Part shown: piece by piece, positions 14,553-23,262 of the stretch
Layout of the letters: each line of letters opens with the position of its first letter
Position numbering within the stretch: position 1 is the stretch's first letter
Virus record (IMG/VR): IMGVR_UViG_3300048580_000579
Span: 1 to 35,214 of that record
DNA from: a virus
Strand: one strand, 5' to 3'
DNA length: 35,214 nucleotides
The notes under the pieces: model-generated
Told to the model about the DNA's origin: nothing
Databases searched by the model: none
Seen by the model: only the letters and a program-made list of their open reading frames with translations
Translations under genes and position numbers: made by a program

Positions 14553-15008
14553 ATGGCCGATATCGACGCCCTCGAAGCCTTCGCCGCCGACCTGATCGCC
14601 GGGCTGGAACCGGCCGCCCGGCAGGAACTGGCCCGCCGCCTCGCCGGCGAGCTGCGCACCCGCAACCAAAAGCGCATCGCCGCCCAGGTTGCCCCCGACG
14701 GCACCGCCTACGCCCCGCGCAAAGAGCAGATTCGCCACCGCAAGGGCAAAATCAAGCGCCAGATGTTCTCCCGGCTGCGCACCGCCAAGTATCTCAAGGC
14801 CAAGGGCACGCCCAACGAAGCCGTCGTCGCCTTCACCGCCGAAGTCTCCCGCATCGCCCGCGTGCACCACCTCGGCCTGCGCGACCGCGTTAACAAAAAG
14901 ACCGGCCTCGAAGCCGACTACCCCGCTCGCCCGCTGCTCGGCATCAGCCCAGACGACGAAGCCCTGATCATGGAAATCTGCACCGCCCACCTCGCCGACC
15001 GGCTGTAA
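14553..15008 (+). CDS. S: Tail completion/sheath-stabilising protein (P2 gpS family)
   Basis: The 151-residue protein has the gpS pattern: a helical start, then RNQKRIAAQVAPDGTAYAPR and a basic centre, ending in 'RPLLGISPDDEALIMEICTA'. gpS works with gpR in tail completion. ATG 14553 is preferred over the earlier in-frame codon at 14529, which lies inside R. The stop codon TAA lies within the V-promoter dyad. Confidence 0.93.
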   Translation: MADIDALEAFAADLIAGLEPAARQELARRLAGELRTRNQKRIAAQVAPDGTAYAPRKEQIRHRKGKIKRQMFSRLRTAKYLKAKGTPNEAVVAFTAEVSRIARVHHLGLRDRVNKKTGLEADYPARPLLGISPDDEALIMEICTAHLADRL

Positions 15009-15046
15009 GCCATCGCCCTACACCCGCCCGCGCCCCCCGCGCGCGC
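15004..15046 (+). promoter_or_regulatory. Late activator dyad and CG tract upstream of V
   Basis: TGTAAG (15004-15009), seven bases, CCTACA (15017-15022) is followed by CCCG and a CGCGCGCGC tract (15038-15046). The arm spacing equals that of the P/O dyad. The dyad overlaps the gpS stop codon and lies 48 bases before V, the first gene of the baseplate operon, where P2 has an Ogr-dependent promoter. Confidence 0.7.
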
Positions 15047-15069
15047 AAAGCCCCGGCATCATCGGCGCC

Positions 15070-15684
15070 ATGGACCCGATCGAACTCTCCCGCCGTCTGG
15101 AAAACCTCATCCGCCTCGGCACCATCCACAGCATCGACCACGCTGCGGTACGCGTTCGCGTCCAGACCGGCCGCCTCGTCACCCAATGGCTGCCCTGGCT
15201 TGAGCACCGCGCCGGCGCAACCACCAGCTGGGACCCTCCCACCGTCGGCGAACAGTGCGTCATCCTCTCGCCCAGCGGCGAACCGGCCGGCGGCATCGTC
15301 CTGCGCGGCCTGCACAGCGCCACCATCGAGCCGCCCAGCCACAGCCCGGACACCCACGTCATCAAGTTCCCCGACGGCGCCGTCGTCAGCTACGACCACG
15401 CCGACAGCCACCTCGACGTCAGCGGCATCCAGACCGCCCGCATCCAGGCCGCCGTCAGCGTCACCCTCGACACCCCGCTCACCCACTGCACCGGCAAGCT
15501 CGAAGTCGACGACCTGCTCACCTACCACAACGGCCTCGCCGGCACCGGCGGCAGCAACGCCAACACCGTCACCGGCAATTTCACGCACACCGATGGCAGC
15601 CTGTCCAGCAACGGCATCGTCCTGGATACCCACATTCACACCGGCGTCTATCCCGGCGGCGGCACCTCCGGAGGCCCGGCATGA
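15070..15684 (+). CDS. V: Baseplate spike protein (P2 gpV family)
   Basis: The 204-residue protein has an N-terminal OB-fold domain (GTIHSIDHAAVRVRVQTGRL) and a C-terminal beta-helical spike ending in a His-Ile-His motif (His188, His190) with a Gly-rich tail. In P2 and related phages this HxH motif from three chains binds iron at the tip. The spike punctures the outer membrane when the sheath contracts. No Shine-Dalgarno precedes the ATG. An Ogr-type dyad lies upstream. Confidence 0.94.
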   Translation: MDPIELSRRLENLIRLGTIHSIDHAAVRVRVQTGRLVTQWLPWLEHRAGATTSWDPPTVGEQCVILSPSGEPAGGIVLRGLHSATIEPPSHSPDTHVIKFPDGAVVSYDHADSHLDVSGIQTARIQAAVSVTLDTPLTHCTGKLEVDDLLTYHNGLAGTGGSNANTVTGNFTHTDGSLSSNGIVLDTHIHTGVYPGGGTSGGPA

Positions 15685-16019
15685 TGTCCCGCGACACCGG
15701 CCGGCGCCTGGATGAGGTCGACCACATCCGGCAAAGCATCCGCGACATCCTGACCACCCCGGTCGGCAGCCGCATCATGCGCCGCGACTACGGCTCCCTG
15801 CTGCCCGAGCTGATCGACCAGCCATCCAACCCCGCCAACCGCCTGCGCCTGATGGCCGCCACCGTCATGGCCATCATCCAGTGGGAACCGCGCGTCAGCG
15901 TCAATAACGTCGACATTGCCATCGGCATCGATGGCAGCGCCACGATCGACCTTGACCTCTCCCGCCGTACCGGCCCGGCCGCTGGGCAGAAACTATCCAT
16001 GGCCTACTCCCTGTCATGA
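15681..16019 (+). CDS. W: Baseplate wedge protein (P2 gpW, gp25-like)
   Basis: The 112-residue protein belongs to the gpW/GP25 lysozyme-like family, with VDHIRQSIRDILTTPVGSRI, the RRDYGSLLPELIDQP segment and an ATVMAIIQWEPRV motif. It is part of the baseplate wedge that starts sheath assembly. Start ATG 15681 overlaps the V stop, and its end overlaps the J start by four bases. Confidence 0.95.
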   Translation: MMSRDTGRRLDEVDHIRQSIRDILTTPVGSRIMRRDYGSLLPELIDQPSNPANRLRLMAATVMAIIQWEPRVSVNNVDIAIGIDGSATIDLDLSRRTGPAAGQKLSMAYSLS

Positions 16020-16927
16020 GCATCGATCTATCCGTCCTGTCGCCCCCCGCCGTCGTCGAAGTCATCGACTACGAAAGTCTCCTCGCCGCCCGCAAAGCCC
16101 GCCTGCTCGAACTCATCGACGATGCCGCCGACCGCGCCTCAATGGCCGCCACGCTTGAACTCGAATCCGAACCCATCGTCAAGCTGCTGCAGGAAAGCTG
16201 CTACCGTGAAATCCTCCTGCGCCAGCGCATCAACGAAGCCGTCCGCGCGGTCATGCTTGCCTTTGCCATCGGCACCGACCTCGATCAGATCGGCGCCAAT
16301 TACAGCGTCAATCGGCTGCTCATCAGCCCGGGCAACCCCAGCGCCATTCCGCCAGTTGCCCCGATTTACGAATCCGACGCCGATTTCCGCGCCCGCATTC
16401 AACTATCTCCCGAGAGCTATACAACCGCCGGCAGCGAAGGCAGCTATATCTTTCACGGCCTGAGCGCTGACGGCAACGTCAAGGATATCCAGGCGGTCAG
16501 CGACACCCCCGGCAACGTGACGGTCTATGTCCTTGCGCGGGCCGGGACCGGCGCCGCCTCGCCTGAATTGATCGCCTCCGTCGTAACCCGGCTGAATGCT
16601 GAAAAAATTCGTCCGATGACCGACCTGGTCACCGTGCTATCCGCCAACATCGTCAATTACGACATCACCGCCGAACTGGTGACCGTGCCCGGACCCGATC
16701 AGGACGTGGTGCGTGAAGCCGCCCTGGAGGCGGTCACCGCCTACGCCGAATCGCAACGCCGTATCGGCGCCGACGTCACGATGTCCGGCATTTACGCCGC
16801 GCTGCACCAGCCAGGCGTCCAGCGCGTCAACCTGTCATCGCCGGTTGGAAACCTGACCATCGGCACCGGCGAGGCCAGTTACTGCACTGCCATCACGGTC
16901 ACGGTCGCCGAGGCCACGGATGTCTGA
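16016..16927 (+). CDS. J: Baseplate wedge protein (P2 gpJ family)
   Basis: The 303-residue protein matches gpJ: 'VIDYESLLAARKARLLELID', then 'CYREILLRQRINEAVRAVML' and GTDLDQIGANYSVNRL. It is a Baseplate_J-type wedge component linked to gpI and gpW. Length is normal. The start overlaps W (ATGA), and its last eight bases overlap I. Confidence 0.95.
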   Translation: MSIDLSVLSPPAVVEVIDYESLLAARKARLLELIDDAADRASMAATLELESEPIVKLLQESCYREILLRQRINEAVRAVMLAFAIGTDLDQIGANYSVNRLLISPGNPSAIPPVAPIYESDADFRARIQLSPESYTTAGSEGSYIFHGLSADGNVKDIQAVSDTPGNVTVYVLARAGTGAASPELIASVVTRLNAEKIRPMTDLVTVLSANIVNYDITAELVTVPGPDQDVVREAALEAVTAYAESQRRIGADVTMSGIYAALHQPGVQRVNLSSPVGNLTIGTGEASYCTAITVTVAEATDV

Positions 16928-17492
16928 CCTGCTCCCGCCGAGCTCGACCGTGGCCGAGCGGGCGCTGGCCGACGCGATCGGGCGCGCCGGAGAAGTCCCC
17001 GTCGTCATCCGCGAAATCTGGAACCCGGATACCTGTCCGGCGTCGCTGCTGCCTTGGCTGGCCTGGGCCTTCAGCGTCGACGAATGGTCGCCCGCCTGGA
17101 CCGAGCTGCAGAAGCGCGAAGTCATCAAGACCAGCTTCGACGTCCATCGCCACAAGGGGACTGTCGGCGCCGTGCAGGATGCATTGCGATCCCTGTTTGT
17201 CGGCGCCCGCGTCCAGGAGTGGTTCAGGCAGATCCCGCAGGGCGATCCCTACACCTTCCGGGTCCTGCTGGAAGTCGACCAATACGGCATCGATCAATCC
17301 GCTATCGGCGGTCTGAAAGACATCATCAATCGCACCAAGAACCTGCGTAGCCATCTCGACGAGATCCAGGTCATTGCCACGACCCAGGCCGGCGTGAGCT
17401 GCGCCGCGGTGACCATCCTGGGCAGCGACATTCGCCTGACAAATTTCCAGTGGGCAACCACCGTCTTCAACGAAACAACCATCTGCCTGTGA
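16920..17492 (+). CDS. I: Baseplate protein/tail fibre connector (P2 gpI family)
   Basis: The 190-residue protein starts MSDLLPPSSTVAERALADAI and has the gpI hallmark 'LLPWLAWAFSVDEWSPAWTE' plus the HRHKGTVGAVQDAL segment. gpI links the wedge to the tail fibres. The C-terminal 30 residues differ in style, as is common where new fibre genes have been joined. It is followed four bases later by the spike gene. Confidence 0.94.
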   Translation: MSDLLPPSSTVAERALADAIGRAGEVPVVIREIWNPDTCPASLLPWLAWAFSVDEWSPAWTELQKREVIKTSFDVHRHKGTVGAVQDALRSLFVGARVQEWFRQIPQGDPYTFRVLLEVDQYGIDQSAIGGLKDIINRTKNLRSHLDEIQVIATTQAGVSCAAVTILGSDIRLTNFQWATTVFNETTICL

Positions 17493-17496
17493 TGCC

Positions 17497-19683
17497 ATGG
17501 AACTAAAAAACTTTTTCGCGCAGGACCTGCAGGGCAACGTTATTCCCAGCCCGACCGTGTACCTATACCTTCCGGGCGGCACGACGCTGGCGACAGGTCT
17601 GGAAGACCAGGACGGCAACGCGATTGACAACCCATTCACCGGCAGTAGTAAAGGCCAGGTTACCGTGGCCGCCCCCGATGGCGACTACGACATCCGTGTT
17701 GTCGGCGCAGGGCGCGATACAACCATGCGGGTACGGTTCATCGACAGCGTGTCCGGTGCCGAAACCCTGCGAAATGAGATTGAGCCTGTTTTGGCCGAGA
17801 TCGCCTATAGCAATCAACGCTCGTCACCTTTTGGACGCAGCGGCATGCGGGTCGCGGTCGGCGAAATGCGCGATTCCCATTATGGCTGGGGCGGGGTCGT
17901 CGCTTTCCCGTCCGGCAAGTGGGTGCATGTCTATCGAAAGGCGTCGACGCATGGCATTAAAGACAATGCTGAACTCCGCGCCAGGGACAGCTACGACGGT
18001 GGCGCAAACTGGGTGAATGACCGGCTTGTTTATCAAAATGCAACGCACGACGCCAGACCTGACGCCCCCCGCCTTATGGCTAACAACCGGATGGGGTTTT
18101 TCGTCAATCGCCAGGACGAGGGCAGCACGCATTTCAGCCCGCTGTTCTTCAAGTCCGACGACGAGGGCGATACTTTTTCCTCCGCCGAGGTGACCACCTC
18201 ATCGCCATACACATTCCAGGCTGCCAACGGCGGCATCCTGGATTTTCCGGCCAGCCAGGGCGGGCACGACACGCTCGGATTTATCAGTTATGGGTACCTT
18301 TCAGCGGTAGGCCTTGACGCCTTTACGACAAACAATAACGGCGACACCTGGAGCACGGTCACCGAAGTCGCCGCCCCGGATGGCGTTTTGATCTCCGCTA
18401 TTTCCGAGAATGTCGGGGTCCGCGTCGGAACTCAGGATAAGTGGATTTTTATTGCCCGCAACACGATGGTTGATGGATCCAAGCGCATGGCGGTATGGAC
18501 GACCACGAACATGCTCAACTGGGGCACGCCGCACGATGCCGGCGTCGATCTGAATGCTAACCCGCCCGGCGCGCTGTACGACTCGGCCACGAACAAATTC
18601 CACCTCCTGAGCTTCGCTCGTGGCAACCGGGCTATCGCCGAGTTCGAAAATCACCTGCTGCACATTGAGGCCGACGCCGACGCGCTCTATAACGCAAACG
18701 GAAGTTTTAGCGCGCTCGGCCTGTCCTACTCGATGCTGACGCCAGTGCCGTCCTGGGCGACCGGCTACATCGCGCCCTTCCGCCACAACGGCAAGTGGTT
18801 TGCCACCTTCACCTGTGGCGAGACAGGCATCGCTGGCGGGAATCTCGCCCTGCAGGTCTTGATCGGTGATTTTGCCGCCACCGGCGCCGACACGATGAAG
18901 CTGGTCTGGGCGCTCATGCGGCATCAAAAAGATGTGCATCTGCTTGAGGTGGTTGCCGATGACAACGAGCTGGCCACCGCCCCGCTGCTGCTGAAAAACA
19001 AATCGAAAACGGCGAGTGTGTCTCTGGGGGCTTACGGGTTATCAGCGTTAACGGGTGGTGCGACCTATACCGTCACCGTCAACAATGCCGTGGTGTTTGA
19101 CTTCGCCTCGACCTTGCTTGTAAAAACGACCGACACCATCTACGGTCTAGCCGACAAAATTCCCGGAGTTTCAAGCTCGGCCCTGCATCTCGGGGTCCAA
19201 GGCTCGACATACCCGGCCTCGGCGTCGTACAGCGGGTCGTCGTCGTCGCGGAAGCACCACGTCTTTCACAATTTGAACGGCGAAGTGGGGTCGATCTCAA
19301 CATCCGGTACCGCGACAGCATTTACCACGTCGTCCGATGAATCCTGGAAGGAATTTATCGGCAACTATGACCCATTGGCGGCGATAGCGATCATCAAGGC
19401 CGACCCGGTCAGGGAATTCAACTGGAAACAGGATCGCGGTGGCGGCTACGCAATCGGATGGGGTGCCCAAACTTCATACGCCGTATCGCAGGACCTGGCC
19501 ACGCCAGGCGGTTGGTTTAAAGACGATATCGAGTGTGCGCCTGACACCGAGGGGGCCGTCTACGTGCCGTGGGGCGTGGATCAGGCTAAACGAACCCCTT
19601 ATCTATGGGCCGCGATGTCGTATCTGGTCGACAAACTCGCCGAGGCCGAGGCGAGGATTGCCTCGATCGAGACCAAATTGTGA
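17497..19683 (+). CDS. Sialidase-fold tailspike with C-terminal S74 chaperone domain
   Basis: The 728-residue protein has three parts. Residues 1-85 look like a virion-attachment domain (ELKNFFAQDLQGNVIPSPTV and YLYLPGGTTLATG). Residues about 110-470 have a sialidase/BNR beta-propeller pattern with Asp-box-like motifs at Ser165-Trp172, Ser220-Phe227 and Thr278-Trp285. Residues about 608-728 fit the peptidase S74 intramolecular chaperone, with a probable Ser613/Lys618 dyad (SSDESWKEF), a 'FNWKQDRGGGYAIGWGAQ' block and a C-terminal coiled coil. Such chaperones help trimers fold and then cut themselves off, as in endosialidase tailspikes. The glycan substrate is unknown; the catalytic residues of a true sialidase were not confirmed. 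GC is lower than in the flanking genes. Confidence 0.82.
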   Translation: MELKNFFAQDLQGNVIPSPTVYLYLPGGTTLATGLEDQDGNAIDNPFTGSSKGQVTVAAPDGDYDIRVVGAGRDTTMRVRFIDSVSGAETLRNEIEPVLAEIAYSNQRSSPFGRSGMRVAVGEMRDSHYGWGGVVAFPSGKWVHVYRKASTHGIKDNAELRARDSYDGGANWVNDRLVYQNATHDARPDAPRLMANNRMGFFVNRQDEGSTHFSPLFFKSDDEGDTFSSAEVTTSSPYTFQAANGGILDFPASQGGHDTLGFISYGYLSAVGLDAFTTNNNGDTWSTVTEVAAPDGVLISAISENVGVRVGTQDKWIFIARNTMVDGSKRMAVWTTTNMLNWGTPHDAGVDLNANPPGALYDSATNKFHLLSFARGNRAIAEFENHLLHIEADADALYNANGSFSALGLSYSMLTPVPSWATGYIAPFRHNGKWFATFTCGETGIAGGNLALQVLIGDFAATGADTMKLVWALMRHQKDVHLLEVVADDNELATAPLLLKNKSKTASVSLGAYGLSALTGGATYTVTVNNAVVFDFASTLLVKTTDTIYGLADKIPGVSSSALHLGVQGSTYPASASYSGSSSSRKHHVFHNLNGEVGSISTSGTATAFTTSSDESWKEFIGNYDPLAAIAIIKADPVREFNWKQDRGGGYAIGWGAQTSYAVSQDLATPGGWFKDDIECAPDTEGAVYVPWGVDQAKRTPYLWAAMSYLVDKLAEAEARIASIETKL

Positions 19684-19747
19684 ACGATGATCCCGACAAC
19701 ACCGGCTGGAATCCAATCGGATGCTCAGAATGAAGGAAGGTATTTAA

Positions 19748-21145
19748 ATGGCCGAATTCCGCACTATCCACACCGCCTACGGACTGACCGCCATGGCCGC
19801 CGCCGAAGCGGCCATGGCGCAGATCAACCTGACGCACATGGCAGTCGGCGATGGCAATGGCAACTTCGTCGAAGTGTCCGAAAGCCAAACCAACCTGGTC
19901 CGCGAGCTGTTCCGCGCCGCTCCAAATAGGGTCTATCAAGATCCAGAGCTCCCCAACAAGTTCACCGCAGAACTGGTTATCCCGGCGACCGAAGGCGGCT
20001 TCGTGTTGCGCGAAGTCGGGGTCTTCGATTCCAGCGGCGGGCTGTTTGCCGTCGGCAACCTGCCCGACACTTACAAGCCGATGGCTAGCGAAGGGGCGTA
20101 TGCCGATACGGTCGTCCGCATGGAGTTCATGGTGACCAACGCCAGCGTCGTCACGCTGCAGATTGATCCGAACGTGGCGGTGGCCACCCAGGCCTGGGTC
20201 ATCAACAATGTGACCCCATGCTCGCTGTTCCCGGGCGGCACTACCGGACAGATCCTGCGAAAGAAAACCAACGGCTGCGGCGACACCGAGTGGGCCGATC
20301 CCACCGACGCCAACGTGTTCGTGGACAGCATCGAGGAAATGCAGACCCTGGCGGACGGGCAAACGGTGGTGACGCTGGCCGTCTGCACGACCTACGGGCT
20401 GTCGGTGTACATCGAAGGCAGTCGGCTGCGCGGCGATGAATGGACGGCGGACCTCGTCGACGAGACCAAGTTCACGCTGGCCGTAAGTCGCCCAGCCGGC
20501 ACCAGGCTGGTCGCCGTCCAGAACGAACCGGCCGGCAGCGCGCCTTATCCGCTGATCAGAACCCTGAATCTGTCGGATGTCCCGAACAAGGCGCTGGCGC
20601 GGGCGAACCTTGACGTTTTCAGCAAGGCAGAAACCCGCCAGATGGCGCCGGCCGGGCTCGTCGCCTACTTTGCCCGCAGTTCTGCACCCGCCGGCTGGCT
20701 GAAGGCCAACGGTGCCGCCATTTCTCGCACGGCCTACGCCGACCTGTTCGCCGCTATCGGGACGAGTTTCGGGGAAGGAGACGGCTTCAACACCTTCAAC
20801 CTGCCGGACGCCCGCGGTGAATTCCTGCGCTGCTGGGATGACGGTAGAGACGTTGACGGCGGACGGGAATTCGCCAGCTACCAGAGCGACCGCATGCAGG
20901 ATCACTATCACGGTACCGGCGATTTCGGACAAGAGGGCAATGACGACTGGTGGGCCATCGTTCGCAGCTGGGCCGGATCATTCACTGGCCGATGGGTGGC
21001 CGGCGAGAGCAATTCGAATAAAACCAAGGCCATCACCGGCGCCGACTCCGGAACGCGATACACGGGCACCACGAATCAGCACGCGGTGATCGGCAGCGAA
21101 ACCCGTCCTCGCAACATCGCGCTGCTCGCCTGTATCAAATACTGA
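19748..21145 (+). CDS. H: Tail fibre protein (P2 gpH-like, collar domain)
   Basis: The 465-residue protein begins with a phage tail-collar fibre N-terminal domain (DUF3751 type: 'FRTIHTAYGLTAMAAAEAAM' and 'LVIPATEGGFVLREVGVFDS'). Around residues 300-370 it has a tail-collar domain ('LVAYFARSSAPAGWLKANGA' with TFNLPDARGEFLRCWDD). The C-terminal tip (about 375-465) is His, Asn and Gly-rich and probably binds the receptor. It is shorter than P2 gpH. A GGAAGG site precedes the ATG. A spike of a different type lies just upstream, so the virion may carry two receptor-binding proteins. Confidence 0.9.
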   Translation: MAEFRTIHTAYGLTAMAAAEAAMAQINLTHMAVGDGNGNFVEVSESQTNLVRELFRAAPNRVYQDPELPNKFTAELVIPATEGGFVLREVGVFDSSGGLFAVGNLPDTYKPMASEGAYADTVVRMEFMVTNASVVTLQIDPNVAVATQAWVINNVTPCSLFPGGTTGQILRKKTNGCGDTEWADPTDANVFVDSIEEMQTLADGQTVVTLAVCTTYGLSVYIEGSRLRGDEWTADLVDETKFTLAVSRPAGTRLVAVQNEPAGSAPYPLIRTLNLSDVPNKALARANLDVFSKAETRQMAPAGLVAYFARSSAPAGWLKANGAAISRTAYADLFAAIGTSFGEGDGFNTFNLPDARGEFLRCWDDGRDVDGGREFASYQSDRMQDHYHGTGDFGQEGNDDWWAIVRSWAGSFTGRWVAGESNSNKTKAITGADSGTRYTGTTNQHAVIGSETRPRNIALLACIKY

Positions 21146-21147
21146 TC

Positions 21148-21447
21148 ATGCCCACAAAAAACGCTTACCAATTTGACCATGCAGGCCTGTTCATCGGTGA
21201 AACCATCGCCGACGAAAGCCCGCTCGAGCCCGGCGTCTATTTGCTGCCGGCCCGTACCACGCTGACCCCGCCGCCAGGTGATATCCCGGGCAATAAATGG
21301 CCGCGCTGGACCGGCAATGCCTGGACGCTGGTGAATCGTCCAGCGCCTGCCGCCGCAGGTGCCGACGACCCGATAGCGAAACTCCGCGACTTCCTGAGTC
21401 ATAACCCGGATGTCGCCGCCTTGCTGCAGGCATCGGAAACCCCCTGA
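21148..21447 (+). CDS. Tail fibre assembly chaperone (P2 gpG-like)
   Basis: The 99-residue protein has features of short tail fibre assembly proteins: 'NAYQFDHAGLFIGETIADES', a Pro-rich stretch, then 'NKWPRWTGNAWTLVNRPAP'. It lies two bases after the H stop, as expected for a dedicated chaperone. It is shorter than P2 gpG (175), but this short type is common in beta-proteobacterial prophages. Confidence 0.85.
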   Translation: MPTKNAYQFDHAGLFIGETIADESPLEPGVYLLPARTTLTPPPGDIPGNKWPRWTGNAWTLVNRPAPAAAGADDPIAKLRDFLSHNPDVAALLQASETP

Positions 21448-21549
21448 TCCGCCGCAGGATGACCTAAGCCTTACCCTCACGCCCGCCAGCGCACGACACC
21501 CGCGCGCGCGGCGGGCACCATGGGCAGCGTTACCCTACTGGAGCCGCCC
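21448..21549 (+). promoter_or_regulatory. Intergenic region upstream of FI with a half-site of the late dyad
   Basis: P2 has an Ogr-dependent promoter before FI. Only one arm of the dyad is recognisable here (CTTACC, 21470-21475, then CTC), plus a CG tract (21501-21510). The left arm is not conserved, so this call is weak. Confidence 0.35.
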
Positions 21550-22722
21550 ATGCCCGCCGATTACCACCATGGCGTACGGGTCGTCGAACTCTCCGACGGC
21601 CGTCGCCCGATCCGCACCATCGAAACCGCCATCATCGGCCTCGTCGCCACCGCCAGCGATGCCGATGCCGCCTTCTTCCCGCTCGATACCCCGGTCCTGA
21701 TCACCGACGTCCTGGCCGCCATTGGCAAGGCCGGCGTCCTCGGCACGCTGTCCAAGGTGCTCGACGCCATCGCCGACCATGGCAGCCCGGTCTGCATCGT
21801 CGTCCGCGTCGCCGAAGGGGCCGACGAAGCCGCCACCAACACCAACGTCATCGGCACTGTCACCGTCGGCGGCCAATATACCGGCATGAAGGCCCTGCTC
21901 GCTGCCCAGGCCAAGTTCGGCGTCAAGCCGCGCATCCTCGGCTGCCCTGGCCTCGACACCCTGCCCGTCGCCACCGAACTGGCCGCGCTCGCCATCCAGC
22001 TGCGCGCCTTCGCCTACGTCAGCGCCCACGGCGCCGCCACCAAGGAAGCCGCCGTCGCCTACCGCGACAACTTCGGCCAGCGCGAAGTCATGGTCATCTG
22101 GCCAGACTTCCAGCAATGGGACACCACGGCCAGCGCCACCGTCGCTGCCCCGGCCGTCGCCCGCGCACTGGGCCTGCGCGCCCAGATCGACGACGAGCAA
22201 GGCTGGCACAAGACGCTTTCGAACGTTCCGGTCCAGGGCGTCACCGGCATCAGCAAGGACGTCTTCTGGGATCTGCAAGACCCCTCGACCGACGCCGGCT
22301 ACCTCAACAGCAACGAGGTCACCACGCTGATCCGCCGCGAAGGCTTCCGCTTCTGGGGCTCGCGCACCTGCTCGGCCGACCCGCTGTTCGCCTTCGAAAA
22401 CTACACCCGCACCGCCCAGGTGCTCGCCGACACCATTGCCGATGCCCACATGTGGGCCGTCGACAAGCCGATGACCCCGACCCTGGTCAAGGACATCATC
22501 GAAGGCATCAACGCCAAGTTCCGCGAACTCAAGGCCCTCGGCTACATCATCGACGGCAAGGCCTGGTACGACCCGTCGGTCAACGACGAAGTCACCCTCA
22601 AGGCCGGCAAGCTGTACATCGATTACGACTACACGCCGGTCCCGCCGCTCGAAAACCTCATGTTCCGCCAGCGCATCACCGACCGCTACCTGGCCGACTT
22701 CGCCAACCTGATCGGAGCGTAA
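21550..22722 (+). CDS. FI: Tail sheath protein (P2 gpFI family)
   Basis: The 390-residue protein begins MPADYHHGVRVVELSDGRRP, aligning with P2 FI. It continues through the sheath segments 'PVLITDVLAAIGKAGVLGTL' and 'KDVFWDLQDPSTDAGYLNSN', ending in 'FRQRITDRYLADFANLIGA'. This forms the contractile sheath. ATG 21550 is chosen over the in-frame ATG at 21520 because it matches the family N-terminus and has a GGAG site about 10 bases upstream. FII follows after three bases. Confidence 0.95.
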   Translation: MPADYHHGVRVVELSDGRRPIRTIETAIIGLVATASDADAAFFPLDTPVLITDVLAAIGKAGVLGTLSKVLDAIADHGSPVCIVVRVAEGADEAATNTNVIGTVTVGGQYTGMKALLAAQAKFGVKPRILGCPGLDTLPVATELAALAIQLRAFAYVSAHGAATKEAAVAYRDNFGQREVMVIWPDFQQWDTTASATVAAPAVARALGLRAQIDDEQGWHKTLSNVPVQGVTGISKDVFWDLQDPSTDAGYLNSNEVTTLIRREGFRFWGSRTCSADPLFAFENYTRTAQVLADTIADAHMWAVDKPMTPTLVKDIIEGINAKFRELKALGYIIDGKAWYDPSVNDEVTLKAGKLYIDYDYTPVPPLENLMFRQRITDRYLADFANLIGA

Positions 22723-22725
22723 ATC

Positions 22726-23238
22726 ATGGCCCTGCCCAACATCCTCAAGCAGTTCAACCTGTACTCCGACGGCAACAGCCTGATGGGCGTCGCCGAAGAA
22801 GTCGCCCTGCCCAAGCTCTCCCGCAAGATGGAGGACTACCAGGGCGGCGGCATGCCGATGCCGGTCGAGATCGACCTCGGCAACGAGAAGATCGAAATCG
22901 ACTGGACCTGTGCCGGCTTCGTCGCCGATGCCGTCAAGCAGTACGGCTCCAGCAAGATCGGTGGCAGCCTGCTCCGCTTCTCCGGCGCCTACCAGCGCGA
23001 CGACACCGAAGCCGTGCAGGCTGTCGAAATCGTCGTCCGTGGCCGCCACAAGGAAATCGACTTCGGCAACGCCAAGATCGGCGCAAAGAGCGATACCAAG
23101 GTCAAGACCACCTGCAGCTACTACAAGCTAACGGTCGACGGCCAGGTCCTGATCGAGATCGACGCCCTGGCGATGATCTTCGTCGTCAACGGCACCGACA
23201 TGCTGGCCGAGCAGCGCAAGGCCATCGGCCTGGCGTAA
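22726..23238 (+). CDS. FII: Tail tube protein (P2 gpFII family)
   Basis: The 170-residue protein has the gpFII start (MALPNILKQFNLYSDGNSLM) and the LPKLSRKMEDYQGGGMPMPV segment. It ends with a 'LVIEIDALAMIFVVNGTDML'-like block. It forms the inner tube through which DNA passes. Length agrees with P2 (172). It lies three bases after the sheath gene and ends before two hairpins. Confidence 0.95.
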   Translation: MALPNILKQFNLYSDGNSLMGVAEEVALPKLSRKMEDYQGGGMPMPVEIDLGNEKIEIDWTCAGFVADAVKQYGSSKIGGSLLRFSGAYQRDDTEAVQAVEIVVRGRHKEIDFGNAKIGAKSDTKVKTTCSYYKLTVDGQVLIEIDALAMIFVVNGTDMLAEQRKAIGLA

Positions 23239-23262
23239 CAGATACACCCCCCGAGAGAACTG

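Noticed and set aside
21535-23049. 504-codon antisense ORF over the sheath and tube genes
   Set aside because: The plus strand has unmistakable FI and FII proteins; high GC leaves the antisense frame open by chance.
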